A DNA stretch of 64,000 bases from Bradyrhizobium diazoefficiens (lineage in GTDB: Bacteria; Pseudomonadota; Alphaproteobacteria; Rhizobiales; Xanthobacteraceae): assembly GCF_018131185.1 (NCBI RefSeq), contig NZ_JAFCJE010000010.1:1-64000 (forward strand). The letters are read 5' to 3'. Below the pieces are notes generated by a model, which was given only the letters and a program-made list of their open reading frames with translations, did no database searches and was not told the origin of the DNA. Shown here in pieces: positions 22,254-31,239 of the stretch. Position 1 is the stretch's first letter. Every line of letters begins with the position of its first letter. The translations under genes were made by a program, and so were the position numbers.

Positions 22254-24383
22254 ATGTCCAATTCCAAAGATGCCGTCCGCAAGGTGCTTGACCAGGTCAA
22301 GGCGGACAACCGCACCAGCCTGACGGCGCCAGAAGGCAAGCTGGTCTGCGACGCCTACGGCATTCCGGTGCCGAAGGAGGGCGTGGCGAAGTCGGCCGGC
22401 GAGGCCGGCAAGATGGCTTCGTCCATGGGCTTCCCGATCGTGATGAAGATCGTCTCGCCTGATATCCTTCACAAGACCGAAGCGGGCGGCGTCATCGTCG
22501 GCCTCAAGACGGCCGAGGAGGCCGAGAAGGCCTACGAGACCATCCTCGGCAATGCCAGGAAGTACAAGGCCGACGCCAAGATCGAGGGCGTCCAGGTGCA
22601 GCAGATGCTGGCCGGCGGCACCGAAGTGATCGTCGGTTCGATCACCGACGGCTCGTTCGGCAAGCTGGTCGCCTTCGGCCTCGGCGGCGTGCTGGTCGAA
22701 GTCCTCAAGGACATCACCTTCCGCCTGGCGCCCGCGACCAAGGAAGACGCGCTCTCGATGCTCGACGGCATCCAGGCGCATGAGATCCTGAAGGGCGTGC
22801 GCGGCGGCGAGCCGGTGAACCGCACGGCGCTTGCGGATGTCATCGTCAAGGTCTCGCAGCTCGTCACCGATTTCCCTGAAATCGTCGAGCTCGATCTCAA
22901 CCCTGTTTTCGCGACGCCGAAGGGCGCGACCGCCGCCGACGTCCGCATCGTCGTCGACTTCGCCTATGTGCCGAAGCCGAAGCCGCGTCCGACCGAAGAG
23001 ATCGTCGCGGCGATGAACCGTATCATGCAGCCGAAGGCGGTCGCCGTGGTCGGCGCCTCCGCGGAGGACGGCAAGATCGGCAACTCCGTGATGAAGAACC
23101 TCATCAACGGCGGCTACAAGGGCGATATCTATCCGATCCATCCCAAGGCCGCCGAGATCCTCGGCTACAAGGCCTACAAGAGCGTCAAGGACGTGCCGGG
23201 CGTGATCGACACCGCGGTGTTCGCGATCCCCGCGAAGTTCGTGGCGGCGGCACTGACCGAATGCGGCGAGAAGAAAATCCCGGGCGCGGTGCTGATTCCG
23301 TCGGGCTTTGCCGAGGCCGGCGCGCCCGAGCTGCAGGCCGAGATCGTCGAGGTCGGCAAGAAATACGACATCCGCCTGATGGGGCCGAACATCTACGGCT
23401 TCTATTATACGCCCGCCAATCTCTGCGCGACCTTCTGCACGGCTTACGACGTCAAGGGCCACGCGGCGCTGTCGTCGCAGTCGGGCGGCATCGGCATGGC
23501 GATCATCGGGTTCTCGCGCTCGGCCAAAATGGGCGTCTCGGCCATCGTCGGCCTCGGCAACAAGTCCGACATCGACGAGGACGATTTGCTCGCCTTCTTC
23601 GAGCAGGACCCGAACACCTCGATCATTGCCCAGCATTGCGAAGACCTCAAGGACGGCCGCGCCTTTGCGGAAGCCGCAAAGCGCGTCTCCAAGAAGAAGC
23701 CGGTCGTCGTGCTCAAGGCCGGCCGCACCTCCGCCGGCGCGAAGGCGGCGTCCTCGCACACCGGCGCGCTCGCCGGCAACGACAAGATCTACGAGGATGT
23801 CCTGGCGCAGTCCGGCGTGATCCGGGCCCGCAGCTTGCGGCAACTGCTCGAATTCGCCCGCGGCGTGCCGGTGCTGCCGACGCCGAAGGGCGAGAACGTG
23901 CTGATCATCACCGGTGCCGGCGGCTCGGGCGTGCTGCTGTCGGATTCCTGTGTCGACAACGGCCTGTCGCTGATGTCGATGCCGCCGGATCTCGATGCGG
24001 CGTTCCGCAAGTTCATCCCGCCGTTTGGCGCTGCCGGAAATCCCGTGGATATCACCGGCGGCGAGCCGCCGATCACCTATGTCAACACGGTGAAGCTCGG
24101 CCTGTCGGACGAGCGCATCCATTCGCTGATCCTCGGCTACTGGCACACCATCGTCACCCCGCCGATGGTGTTCGCCCGCAACATGGTCGAGGTGAAGAAG
24201 GAGATGGAGGCCAAGGGTTTCGTGAAGCCGATCGTGGCCTCACTGGCCGGCGACGTCGAGGTCGAGGAAGCCGCCGAATATCTCTACCAGAACGGCATCC
24301 CGGCCTATGCCTATTCGACCGAGCTTCCGGTCGAGGTGCTCGGCGCCAAGTACAAATGGGCGCGCGGGGCAGGGCTGCTCTGA
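22254..24383 (+). CDS. ADP-forming acyl-CoA ligase, single chain (acetyl-CoA synthetase/succinyl-CoA ligase type)
   Basis: The 709-residue protein joins an N-terminal ATP-grasp domain (about 1-235) to a CoA-binding Rossmann domain (from about 255; AVVGASAEDGKIGNSVMKNL, GYKGDIYPIHPKA) and two flavodoxin-like ligase domains. His502 in SSHTGALAGNDKIY is the expected phosphohistidine. Such enzymes make acyl-CoA from acid, CoA and ATP, or run in reverse to make ATP. Most relatives put the ATP-grasp at the C-terminus or on a separate subunit; here it is N-terminal. The gene is divergent from gntR-oxc-frc and has its own operator. A role in activating oxalate, or in supplying the CoA thioester that primes FRC cycling, is inferred. 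The ATG at 22254 has an AAGGGAGAAG site. Confidence 0.88.
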   Translation: MSNSKDAVRKVLDQVKADNRTSLTAPEGKLVCDAYGIPVPKEGVAKSAGEAGKMASSMGFPIVMKIVSPDILHKTEAGGVIVGLKTAEEAEKAYETILGNARKYKADAKIEGVQVQQMLAGGTEVIVGSITDGSFGKLVAFGLGGVLVEVLKDITFRLAPATKEDALSMLDGIQAHEILKGVRGGEPVNRTALADVIVKVSQLVTDFPEIVELDLNPVFATPKGATAADVRIVVDFAYVPKPKPRPTEEIVAAMNRIMQPKAVAVVGASAEDGKIGNSVMKNLINGGYKGDIYPIHPKAAEILGYKAYKSVKDVPGVIDTAVFAIPAKFVAAALTECGEKKIPGAVLIPSGFAEAGAPELQAEIVEVGKKYDIRLMGPNIYGFYYTPANLCATFCTAYDVKGHAALSSQSGGIGMAIIGFSRSAKMGVSAIVGLGNKSDIDEDDLLAFFEQDPNTSIIAQHCEDLKDGRAFAEAAKRVSKKKPVVVLKAGRTSAGAKAASSHTGALAGNDKIYEDVLAQSGVIRARSLRQLLEFARGVPVLPTPKGENVLIITGAGGSGVLLSDSCVDNGLSLMSMPPDLDAAFRKFIPPFGAAGNPVDITGGEPPITYVNTVKLGLSDERIHSLILGYWHTIVTPPMVFARNMVEVKKEMEAKGFVKPIVASLAGDVEVEEAAEYLYQNGIPAYAYSTELPVEVLGAKYKWARGAGLL

Positions 24384-24395
24384 CGCTGTCTCTCC

Positions 24396-24438
24396 TGTCA
24401 TTTCCGGGTTCGTGCTTCCGCGCGTCCCGGAAATGACA
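24396..24438. repeat. Extragenic inverted repeat, likely transcript end of the CoA ligase
   Basis: TGTCATTTCCGGG (24396-24408) pairs with CCCGGAAATGACA (24426-24438), a 13-bp perfect stem 12 bases past the CoA ligase stop codon. The unit is related to the repeat at 1991-2095 (both have a CATT(T)CCGGG arm). It may stabilise or end the transcript; no T-run follows. Confidence 0.65.
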
Positions 24439-24453
24439 TTAGCCAAGGTCGCG

Positions 24454-25296
24454 ATGAGCAAGAACGTGATCCGGCGCAAGTCGCTTGAAGCCCGGTCTTC
24501 GTCAGAGGTCGAGCACGAGGCGCGTGACGGCGGCGTGCAGTCCGTCGACCGCGCGCTGTCGATTCTCGAAACGCTGGCCGAGGACGACGAGGGCTATCGG
24601 CTCAGCGATCTCGCCGTGCGCACCGGTCTGTCGGCCTCGACTGTGCACCGCCTGCTGGCGACGCTGGAAAGCCGACGCTTCGTGCAGTTCGACCGCGCCG
24701 AATCCAAATGGCACGTCGGCTCGCGCGCCTTCACGGTCGGCGCGAGCTTTGCGCGGCGGCGCAACTTCTCGACGCAGGCGATTCCATACTTGCGCAAGCT
24801 ACGCGATCTCACCCGCGAAACCGCCAATCTCGCCGTCGTCGACGACGAATTCATCATCGTTCTGACCCGCATGGAGAGCCGCGAGATCATGCGTTCGCTG
24901 ACCCAGGTCGGCGGCCGAGTCCCTATGGTGACGTCAGGCGTCGGCAAGGCGGTGCTCGCGACCTATTCGGACGAGGACGTTGGCGCCGTCATCCGCCACC
25001 ACGGCATGCCGCGCCTGACCGGGAAGTCGATCGTGCGGCCGAGCGATCTGTTCAAGGAACTCGAAAAGATCCGCCAGCAGGGTTTTGCGCTCGACGATGA
25101 AGAGGCCTGCATGGGCCTGCGCTGCATTGCCGCGGTGGTATACAACGACTGCGCCGAGCCGCTTGCGGCGATTTCCGTCTCCGGCATGACCAGCCGCCTG
25201 ACCGACGACAGATTGCCGGCCGTGGGCCAAATCGTGCGCAATGTCGCCGGCGAGCTGACCCTCGCGCTGGGCGGGGTGATGCCGACGCCCCGCTAA
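24454..25296 (+). CDS. IclR-family transcriptional regulator
   Basis: This 280-residue protein has an N-terminal winged helix-turn-helix (GVQSVDRALSILETLAEDDE, LSDLAVRTGLSASTVHRLLATLESR; about residues 27-85) and a C-terminal GAF-like effector domain (about 100-270) with VTSGVGKAVLATY and LDDEEACMGLRCIAAVV, both typical of IclR. The start at 24454 has an AAGG site; earlier in-frame starts fall inside the preceding repeat. It lies between the CoA ligase and a tctCBA operon on the same strand, 107 bases upstream of tctC, and may control that transporter. No copy of the GntR operator lies in front of it. Confidence 0.9.
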   Translation: MSKNVIRRKSLEARSSSEVEHEARDGGVQSVDRALSILETLAEDDEGYRLSDLAVRTGLSASTVHRLLATLESRRFVQFDRAESKWHVGSRAFTVGASFARRRNFSTQAIPYLRKLRDLTRETANLAVVDDEFIIVLTRMESREIMRSLTQVGGRVPMVTSGVGKAVLATYSDEDVGAVIRHHGMPRLTGKSIVRPSDLFKELEKIRQQGFALDDEEACMGLRCIAAVVYNDCAEPLAAISVSGMTSRLTDDRLPAVGQIVRNVAGELTLALGGVMPTPR

Positions 25297-25403
25297 AGCG
25301 GAGGAATCTGGGCGCTGTCGCTGGACAGCATCGGCCGTTTTGGCTGATATGCGACCAAACGACACAATGCGGCAAACGTCCGCATGAGCCTGGAGATGCC
25401 CCC

Positions 25404-26372
25404 ATGTTTCGCTTTTCCCCGCGCCTTGCCGGCGCGGCCGTTGCGCTGACCCTTGCGGCAGCGGCGCCTTCCCTGGCCCAACCGCTCGAGCTCAAGCTGA
25501 TGGCGCCGGCCGCGCCCGGCGGCGGCTGGGACCAGACCGCGCGATCGATGCAGCAGGCTCTGGTGGCTTCCGGTGTTGCGCGCAGCGTGCAGGTCACCAA
25601 CGTTCCCGGCGCCGGCGGCAGCGTCGGCATCGCGCAGTTCGTCAATGGTGCCAAGGGCGACGGCAACCAGATGATGGTCAACGGCTTTGTCATGGTGGGC
25701 GCGCTGGCCATGAACAAGTCGCCGGTGACGCTGGAGCAGGTGACGCCGATCGCGCGCCTGACCGAGGAAATCCAGGTGATCGTGGTTCCCGCGAATTCGC
25801 CGATCAAGACTGCGCAGGATCTCGCCGCCGCGGTGAAGGCCGACATCGCCAAGGTCACCTTTGCCGGCGGCTCGGCCGGCGGCGTCGACCATGTGATGGC
25901 GGCCCTGTTCGCCGGCGCGGTCGGTGCCGACGCCAAGAAGATCAACTACATCCCGTTCTCCGGCGGCGGCGAGTCGCTCGCCGCGATCCTCGGCGGCAAG
26001 GTCACCGCGGGCATTTCGGGCCTCAGCGAATATGAAGGGCAGATCAAGTCCGGCAAGCTGCGCGCGATCGGCGTCACCTCGGAGAAGCGCATCCCGGGCA
26101 ACGACATCCCGACCTTCAAGGAGCAAGGCATCGACCTCGTGATTGCCAACTGGCGCTCGGTGGTCGCGCCTCCCGGTATTACGCCTGAGCAGAAGAAGAC
26201 GCTGACGGAGGCGGTCGAGAAGATGGTGAAGTCGGACGCGTGGAAGGAAATCCTCAAGCAGAAGGGCTGGGAGGATGCTTATCTCGGCGGCGACGCCTTC
26301 GCCGACTTCCTGAAGAAGGAAACCGTGCGCGTCACCGACGTGCTGAAATCGGTCGGCCTCGTCAAATCATGA
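25404..26372 (+). CDS. tctC: Tripartite tricarboxylate transporter substrate-binding protein (TctC/Bug family), second system
   Basis: The 322-residue periplasmic protein has a signal peptide (residues 1-25, ending SLAQP) and the Bug fold: ELKLMAPAAPGGGWDQTARSM, VTNVPGAGGSVGIAQFV, and YIPFSGGGESLAAILGGKV. It starts at 25404 with GGAG about 9 bases upstream. Its stop overlaps the tctB start as ATGA, so this is a tightly coupled tctC-tctB-tctA operon. The GGGWDQ and GGGES motifs differ from the system at 10 kb (GTGGGADQ), so the two probably take different carboxylates. The substrate is unknown. Confidence 0.92.
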   Translation: MFRFSPRLAGAAVALTLAAAAPSLAQPLELKLMAPAAPGGGWDQTARSMQQALVASGVARSVQVTNVPGAGGSVGIAQFVNGAKGDGNQMMVNGFVMVGALAMNKSPVTLEQVTPIARLTEEIQVIVVPANSPIKTAQDLAAAVKADIAKVTFAGGSAGGVDHVMAALFAGAVGADAKKINYIPFSGGGESLAAILGGKVTAGISGLSEYEGQIKSGKLRAIGVTSEKRIPGNDIPTFKEQGIDLVIANWRSVVAPPGITPEQKKTLTEAVEKMVKSDAWKEILKQKGWEDAYLGGDAFADFLKKETVRVTDVLKSVGLVKS

Positions 26373-26854
26373 CCTCAGGCGATCCGGCCCAGCCGCCGCG
26401 GCGCGTCGATCGCGCCGGCATCGTCATCGCCGCGCTGCTCGCAGGTCTCGCCGCGGTGCTGGTCCTTGACGCGCGCCACCTGCAATCCACCGCGATGTAC
26501 GGCATGGGGCCGGAAGCGATGCCTGTCGTGATCGCCATCGGCCTCGCGCTGCTCGCGATCGGCAATCTTATCGACGCGCTGCGCGGCAATCTGCCGGCGC
26601 GAGAGAGCGCCGATCCCGTGCCGGTGATCTTGATCCTCATCGGCCTGGCGCTGCTGATCGCCATCATCGGCTTCGGCGGCGGCTTCATCCTGGCGACCTC
26701 GGCGCTGTTCGTGACGACATCGGCGGCGTTCGGGCGCCGCGCCATCCCGGTGGATTCTATCATCGCCCTCGTGATGTCGACGCTCATTTATCTCGCGTTT
26801 GACCGCCTGCTGACGCTGAGCCTTCCGGCCGGACCTCTGGAGCGACTGCTGTGA
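26369..26854 (+). CDS. tctB: Tripartite tricarboxylate transporter, small permease (TctB family), second system
   Basis: The 161-residue membrane protein has four hydrophobic helices: about residues 17-33 (GIVIAALLAGLAAVLVL), 48-68, 84-118 (split) and 130-148. A short basic N-terminus precedes the first helix. TctB proteins are poorly conserved, so the call rests partly on its place between tctC and tctA. It overlaps tctC by four bases (ATGA) and tctA by one (TGATG), showing coupled translation. A longer in-frame start at 26240 would lie deep inside tctC and is rejected. Confidence 0.85.
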   Translation: MTSGDPAQPPRRVDRAGIVIAALLAGLAAVLVLDARHLQSTAMYGMGPEAMPVVIAIGLALLAIGNLIDALRGNLPARESADPVPVILILIGLALLIAIIGFGGGFILATSALFVTTSAAFGRRAIPVDSIIALVMSTLIYLAFDRLLTLSLPAGPLERLL

Positions 26855-28353
26855 TGGATACTTTTGCGGCGCTTGCCCACGGCATGGCCGTCGCCGTCCA
26901 GCCGATGAATTTGCTTTACGCGCTGATCGGCGTGTTCCTCGGCACCGCCGTGGGCGTGCTGCCCGGCATCGGTCCAGCCTTGACGGTCGCACTGCTGCTG
27001 CCGGTCACCTACAAGCTCGATCCCGGCGGCTCGCTGATCATGTTCGCCGGCATCTATTACGGCGGCATGTACGGCGGATCGACCACGGCGATCCTGATCA
27101 ATACGCCCGGCGAAAGCGCCTCGATGGCGACCGCGCTCGAAGGCAACAAGATGGCCAAGGCGGGCCGCGGCGGACCGGCGCTTGCGACCTCCGCGATCGG
27201 CTCCTTCGTCGCCGGCACCATCGCCACCATCGGTCTCGCCTTCCTTGCGCCTTGGCTGGTCGATTTCGCCGTGCGCTTTGGCCCCGAGGATTATTTTGCT
27301 TTGATGTGCGTCGCCTTCGTCACGGTGTCGGCGACATTCGGAGATTCTCCGATCCGCGGCCTGACCAGCCTGTTCATCGGCCTGACGCTCGGCCTCGTCG
27401 GCATCGACAAGTTGACCGGCCAGGCCCGGCTTGCGTTTGGCGTCCCCGAGCTGCTTGACGGCGTCGAGGTGACGACGCTTGCAGTCGGCCTGTTCGCGGT
27501 CGGCGAGGCGCTCTACGTCGCATCGCGCCGCCACCACGGCGAGGAGAAGCTCGAGCCGGTGCGCGGCTCGCTGTGGATGACGAAGGAAGACTGGAAGCGC
27601 TCGTGGAAGCCGTGGTTGCGCGGCACCATGTTCGGCTTCCCGATCGGCGCGCTGCCCGCGGGCGGTGCAGAGATCCCGACCTTCCTGTCCTATTCGACCG
27701 AGAAGCGGCTGACGAAACATCCCGAAGAATTCGGCAAAGGCGCGATCGAGGGCGTGGCCGGACCGGAAGCCGCCAACAACGCCTCTGCTGCCGGTACCTT
27801 GGTGCCGTTGCTGACGCTGGGGCTGCCGACCTCGGCGACGGCCGCGATGATGTTGGCGGGATTCCAGCAATATGGCCTCAACCCGGGGCCGCTGCTGTTC
27901 GCCGAGCGGCCTGACCTCGTGTGGGGCCTGATCGCCAGCCTGTTCATCGCCAACATGATGCTGCTGGTGCTCAATTTGCCGCTGGTCGGCCTGTGGGTGC
28001 GGCTGCTCGCGATCCCACAGCCCTGGCTCTACGCCGGCATCCTCGTGTTCGCGACCATGGGCACCATCGCGGCAAAACCGTCGGTCATCGAGCTGTCGAT
28101 GCTGGCCGGCTTCGGCGTGCTCGGATTCCTGATGCGCCGGTTCGATTTTCCGATCGCGCCTGTCGTGGTCGGCCTGATCCTGGGCCCGATCGCCGAGAGC
28201 CAGTTGCGCAGAGCGCTGGCGATCAGCCTCGGCGATCCCATGACGCTGCTGCAAAGCCCGATCTCGGCCACGCTGCTCGGCATTGCGCTGGTTGCGCTGT
28301 TGGCCCCCTTTGTGCTGAAGGGGATGGGACGCTTCAAGGCGAACGAGGACTAG
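26854..28353 (+). CDS. tctA: Tripartite tricarboxylate transporter, large permease (TctA family), second system
   Basis: This 499-residue protein has about 12 membrane segments with TctA repeats: GTAVGVLPGIGPALTVALLLPVTY, IYYGGMYGGSTTAILINTPGES, and IGALPAGGAEIPTFLSYSTEKRL followed by LGLPTSATAAMMLAGFQQYG. The ATG at 26854 overlaps the tctB stop (TGATG); a GTG three bases earlier is possible. With TctB and TctC it completes the second TTT importer of the window. Sequence motifs differ clearly from the 8-kb TctA, so this is not a recent duplication. Confidence 0.93.
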   Translation: MDTFAALAHGMAVAVQPMNLLYALIGVFLGTAVGVLPGIGPALTVALLLPVTYKLDPGGSLIMFAGIYYGGMYGGSTTAILINTPGESASMATALEGNKMAKAGRGGPALATSAIGSFVAGTIATIGLAFLAPWLVDFAVRFGPEDYFALMCVAFVTVSATFGDSPIRGLTSLFIGLTLGLVGIDKLTGQARLAFGVPELLDGVEVTTLAVGLFAVGEALYVASRRHHGEEKLEPVRGSLWMTKEDWKRSWKPWLRGTMFGFPIGALPAGGAEIPTFLSYSTEKRLTKHPEEFGKGAIEGVAGPEAANNASAAGTLVPLLTLGLPTSATAAMMLAGFQQYGLNPGPLLFAERPDLVWGLIASLFIANMMLLVLNLPLVGLWVRLLAIPQPWLYAGILVFATMGTIAAKPSVIELSMLAGFGVLGFLMRRFDFPIAPVVVGLILGPIAESQLRRALAISLGDPMTLLQSPISATLLGIALVALLAPFVLKGMGRFKANED

Positions 28354-28404
28354 CCGTCCCGACGCATCTGTCTTCTCGTGTCGCGTCCATTCGTGGGGAC
28401 TGTC

Positions 28405-29199
28405 ATGCCTTCTGAGCTCCGTTCGCCCCGTCTCGCGGTTCTGATCGACGCCGACAATGCCTCTGCGAAGATCGCGGACGGACTGTTCGAGGAGATTGCC
28501 AAGATCGGCGAGGCCAGCGTCCGCCGCATCTACGGCGACTTCTCCAACGCACGATCCAGGGGCTGGGCCGACATCCTGTCGAAGCACGCCATCATCCCGC
28601 AGCAGCAGTTCGCTTATACGACGGGAAAGAACGCCTCTGACATCACCCTGGTCATCGATGCGATGGACCTGCTTCACAGCGGCCGGTTGGACGGGTTTTG
28701 CCTGGTTTCGTCCGACAGCGACTTTACCCGCTTGGCTGCCCGCATCCGGGAGCAGGGCATCGACGTCTTCGGGTTCGGCGAGCAGAAGACGCCGGAAAGC
28801 TTCCGCCAAGCTTGCCGCAGATTCGTTTACACCGAGAACCTCCTCGCTGGATCAGCGAATACGCAGGACGCCACCTCGCGGCGGGCGCCGCTTCAGCCGC
28901 CCGATGCGGCCACACCCATCATCAAGAAGGTCATCACCCAGATGGAGAGCGAGGACGGCTGGGTTCCTCTCGGGGAGGTCGGCCGGCAGCTTGCCAACCT
29001 CGCATCCGATTTCGATCCGAGGACGTTCGGCTTCCGAAAGCTGAGCGACCTCGTACGGAAGACAAACTCCTTCGAGATTGACGAGCAAAAAGGGCGGTCG
29101 ATGCGGATTCGGGTCAAACCCGCTGCCGCACCGATTTCGAGACCGCGGAACTCGCGCCGAAGGGCCGCAACGGCAGGCGGTTCGGCGCCTAAAGCGTAA
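28405..29199 (+). CDS. NYN-domain putative ribonuclease with C-terminal OST-HTH/LOTUS domain
   Basis: This 264-residue protein starts with a NYN (PIN-like) nuclease domain, about residues 8-150. It has LAVLIDADNASAKIADGLFEEI, YGDFSNARSRGWADIL, DITLVIDAMDLLHSG and LVSSDSDFTRLAARIREQG, which supply the conserved metal-binding Asp residues. A linker leads to an OST-HTH/LOTUS RNA-binding domain (about 170-240; PIIKKVITQMESEDGWVPLG, FGFRKLSDLVRKTNSFEI). The tail is basic (SRPRNSRRRAATAGG), suggesting nucleic-acid contact. The LabA/DUF88 family includes proteins of this layout, with RNA-related roles inferred. The ATG at 28405 has a GGGGA site; the GTG at 28378 is less likely. It is not obviously linked to its neighbours. 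Confidence 0.88.
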   Translation: MPSELRSPRLAVLIDADNASAKIADGLFEEIAKIGEASVRRIYGDFSNARSRGWADILSKHAIIPQQQFAYTTGKNASDITLVIDAMDLLHSGRLDGFCLVSSDSDFTRLAARIREQGIDVFGFGEQKTPESFRQACRRFVYTENLLAGSANTQDATSRRAPLQPPDAATPIIKKVITQMESEDGWVPLGEVGRQLANLASDFDPRTFGFRKLSDLVRKTNSFEIDEQKGRSMRIRVKPAAAPISRPRNSRRRAATAGGSAPKA

Positions 29200-29284
29200 G
29201 CAAGGCGTGCCGTCATATTTGAGCTTGCCCGGTCTGGCGCACGGCGTAACCATCGCAGGGCCGTAACGCCACGCGAGGGTCCCG

Positions 29285-31114
29285 ATGACCAAACTTGCCC
29301 CCTTTGCCGTCGAGCCGCTGCATGCGATGACCCGGCGTCTGGCCGATGTGGCCTCCGCACGTCTCGCGCCCGACCTCGTGGTGACCGGCGCCCGGGTGCT
29401 CTCGACCTATTCGGAGCGCATCCATCCCGGTCGGGAGATCTGGATCACCGGCGGGCGCATCGCCGCGGTGAAGCCAGCGGGTACGGCGAAGAAGGCCTGG
29501 AGCGGTGTCGCGACTTACGACGCGGCCGGCGGCATCATCGCGCCGGGCCTGGTCGATCCGCACATCCACATCGAATCCTCGATGGTGACGGCCTGCGCTT
29601 ATGCGGAGGCGGCGCTGCTGAACGGCACCACCACGATCTTTTGCGACAGCCACGAGATCGGCAACGTCATGGACGTCGCCGGCGTCGAGGCGATGCTGGA
29701 GGACGCGCGCGAGGCGCCGCTCTCGATCTTCCTGACGGTGCCGAGTACGGTGCCGGCGACATCGGCGGAACTGGAGACCGCTGGTGGAGACCTCACACCG
29801 GACAAGATCGCCGGCCTGTTCGATCGTTGGCCGGAGGCTGTCGCGCTCGGCGAGAAGATGGACTTTGTGCCGGTGACGATGGGCGACGAGCGTAGTCACG
29901 CCATCCTCGCGGCCGCCTTGAAGCGGGGCCGTCCCGTCTCTGGTCACGTCTACGGCCGCGAATTTGTTGCGGCCTATGCGGCGAGCGGCGTGACCGACAC
30001 CCATGAGGCGATTGATCGCGACATCGCCGACGATCTGCTCGACGCCGGCGTCTGGGTGTTCCTGCGCGGCGGGCCGCCGACGACGCCATGGCACTCGCTG
30101 CCGCAGGCGATCCGTACGGTCACCGAGCTCGGGGCCTCTCACAAGCGCACCGCCGTGTGCACCGACGACCGCGATGCCGACGATCTCCTGCTGTTCGGTC
30201 TGGATTGGGTGGTGCGCGAAGCCGTGAAAGCCGGCATGTCGCCGGAACAGGCCTGGTCGATGGGCTCGCTGCATGGCGCAACCCGCTTCGGCATGGATGG
30301 CGATATCGGCGGGCTCGGCGGCGGACGCCGGGCCGATCTCGTGCTGATGGACGATCAGCTCAGGCCCCAATGCACCTGGTATGGCGGCGAGCTCGTGGTC
30401 GAGCATGGCAAGATCACGCCGCTTCTCGATCAGGCGCTGTCGCAGCGCTATCAATATCCGAAGGCTGCTTACGCCACCGTCAAACTGCCGGAGACGATGA
30501 AGCTGACGCCGGAGCTGCCGGCGACGGCCTGCACCGTCAATGCGATCAAGACGGCGCTACCGGGCATTACGCTGATCCACGAGAAGGTCGCGATCGAGCC
30601 GGCAAAGGACTGGCCGTCGCTGTTCGCGCAGTACGGCCTTTGCTTCGTCACGGTGGTCGAGCGTCACGGCAAATCCGCCGGCAACGTTGCCCACGGCCTG
30701 CTGAAGGATTTTGGCCTCAAGCGCGGCGCAGTCGCCTCCAGCGTCGGGCACGACAGCCATAACATCATCGTCGCGGGCACCAACGAGGGCGATATGCATG
30801 CGGCAATATCAGCCATCAAAGCGCAACAGGGTGGTGTCTGCGTCGTCGCCGACGGCAAGGTGAGGGCGCTGGTCCCGCTGCCGATCGCGGGGCTCCTGTC
30901 CGACAAGCGCGTCACCGAAGTGGCCGAAGAGGTCAAGGCGCTTAAGAAGGAATGGGCCGAGGCCGGCTGCACCATCCCCTACATGGGTTTCAATTTGATT
31001 CCGCTATCGGTCATTCCGGAAATTCGCATCACCGACAAGGGCCTCGTGCTGGTGCCACAGATGGAGCTGGCGCCTCTGTTCGAGCAATCATCTTTCACGT
31101 GTATCTCGATCTAA
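29285..31114 (+). CDS. ade: Adenine deaminase
   Basis: This 609-residue amidohydrolase-superfamily enzyme deaminates adenine to hypoxanthine and ammonia in purine salvage. The metal-binding motif PHIHIESSMVTACAYAEAAL near residue 93 is characteristic of Ade. Other family marks are GTTTIFCDSHEIGNVMDVAGVEAML, GHVYGREFVAAYAASGVTDTHE, and a C-terminal domain with SVGHDSHNIIVAGTNEGDM. The length matches family members. It starts with ATG at 29285, 86 bases after the NYN gene, and precedes gcl. Purine catabolism through allantoin yields glyoxylate, which gives a loose link to the downstream glyoxylate carboligase cluster. Confidence 0.94.
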   Translation: MTKLAPFAVEPLHAMTRRLADVASARLAPDLVVTGARVLSTYSERIHPGREIWITGGRIAAVKPAGTAKKAWSGVATYDAAGGIIAPGLVDPHIHIESSMVTACAYAEAALLNGTTTIFCDSHEIGNVMDVAGVEAMLEDAREAPLSIFLTVPSTVPATSAELETAGGDLTPDKIAGLFDRWPEAVALGEKMDFVPVTMGDERSHAILAAALKRGRPVSGHVYGREFVAAYAASGVTDTHEAIDRDIADDLLDAGVWVFLRGGPPTTPWHSLPQAIRTVTELGASHKRTAVCTDDRDADDLLLFGLDWVVREAVKAGMSPEQAWSMGSLHGATRFGMDGDIGGLGGGRRADLVLMDDQLRPQCTWYGGELVVEHGKITPLLDQALSQRYQYPKAAYATVKLPETMKLTPELPATACTVNAIKTALPGITLIHEKVAIEPAKDWPSLFAQYGLCFVTVVERHGKSAGNVAHGLLKDFGLKRGAVASSVGHDSHNIIVAGTNEGDMHAAISAIKAQQGGVCVVADGKVRALVPLPIAGLLSDKRVTEVAEEVKALKKEWAEAGCTIPYMGFNLIPLSVIPEIRITDKGLVLVPQMELAPLFEQSSFTCISI

Positions 31115-31168
31115 CCGATTGAGGCCGCCGCGTTTTTCCTGCGGCTGCCGCATCGTGGAAAATAAAAT

Positions 31169-31185
31169 CGATCTCGTTGAGATCG
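31169..31185. promoter_or_regulatory. Inverted repeat upstream of gcl
   Basis: CGATCTC-GTT-GAGATCG is a perfect 7-bp-arm palindrome, 55 bases upstream of the gcl start codon and 54 bases beyond the ade stop. No T-run follows, so an operator is more likely than a terminator. It does not match the GntR-type sites at 4.6-22 kb. Confidence 0.4.
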
Positions 31186-31239
31186 CATGCCGCGCGCCCG
31201 ATGATCTCGCTCGCTGACGCAACTTGAGCGAGGTCCGAT

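Noticed and set aside
22206..24146. Open frame of 646 codons on the minus strand
   Set aside because: It is antisense to the CoA ligase and shows the same composition artefact.
24307..24453. Longer N-terminus for the IclR regulator
   Set aside because: The extension overlaps the CoA ligase gene and the 13-bp inverted repeat and has no family similarity.
25137..25153. GGTATAC-containing sequence as an eighth operator
   Set aside because: It lies inside the IclR coding region and lacks the ATGCCA/TGGCAT partner arm.
26788..28809. Open frame of 673 codons on the minus strand
   Set aside because: It is antisense to tctA and the start of the NYN gene. It is low-complexity, rich in Arg, Gln, Asp and His, without any membrane or catalytic motif.
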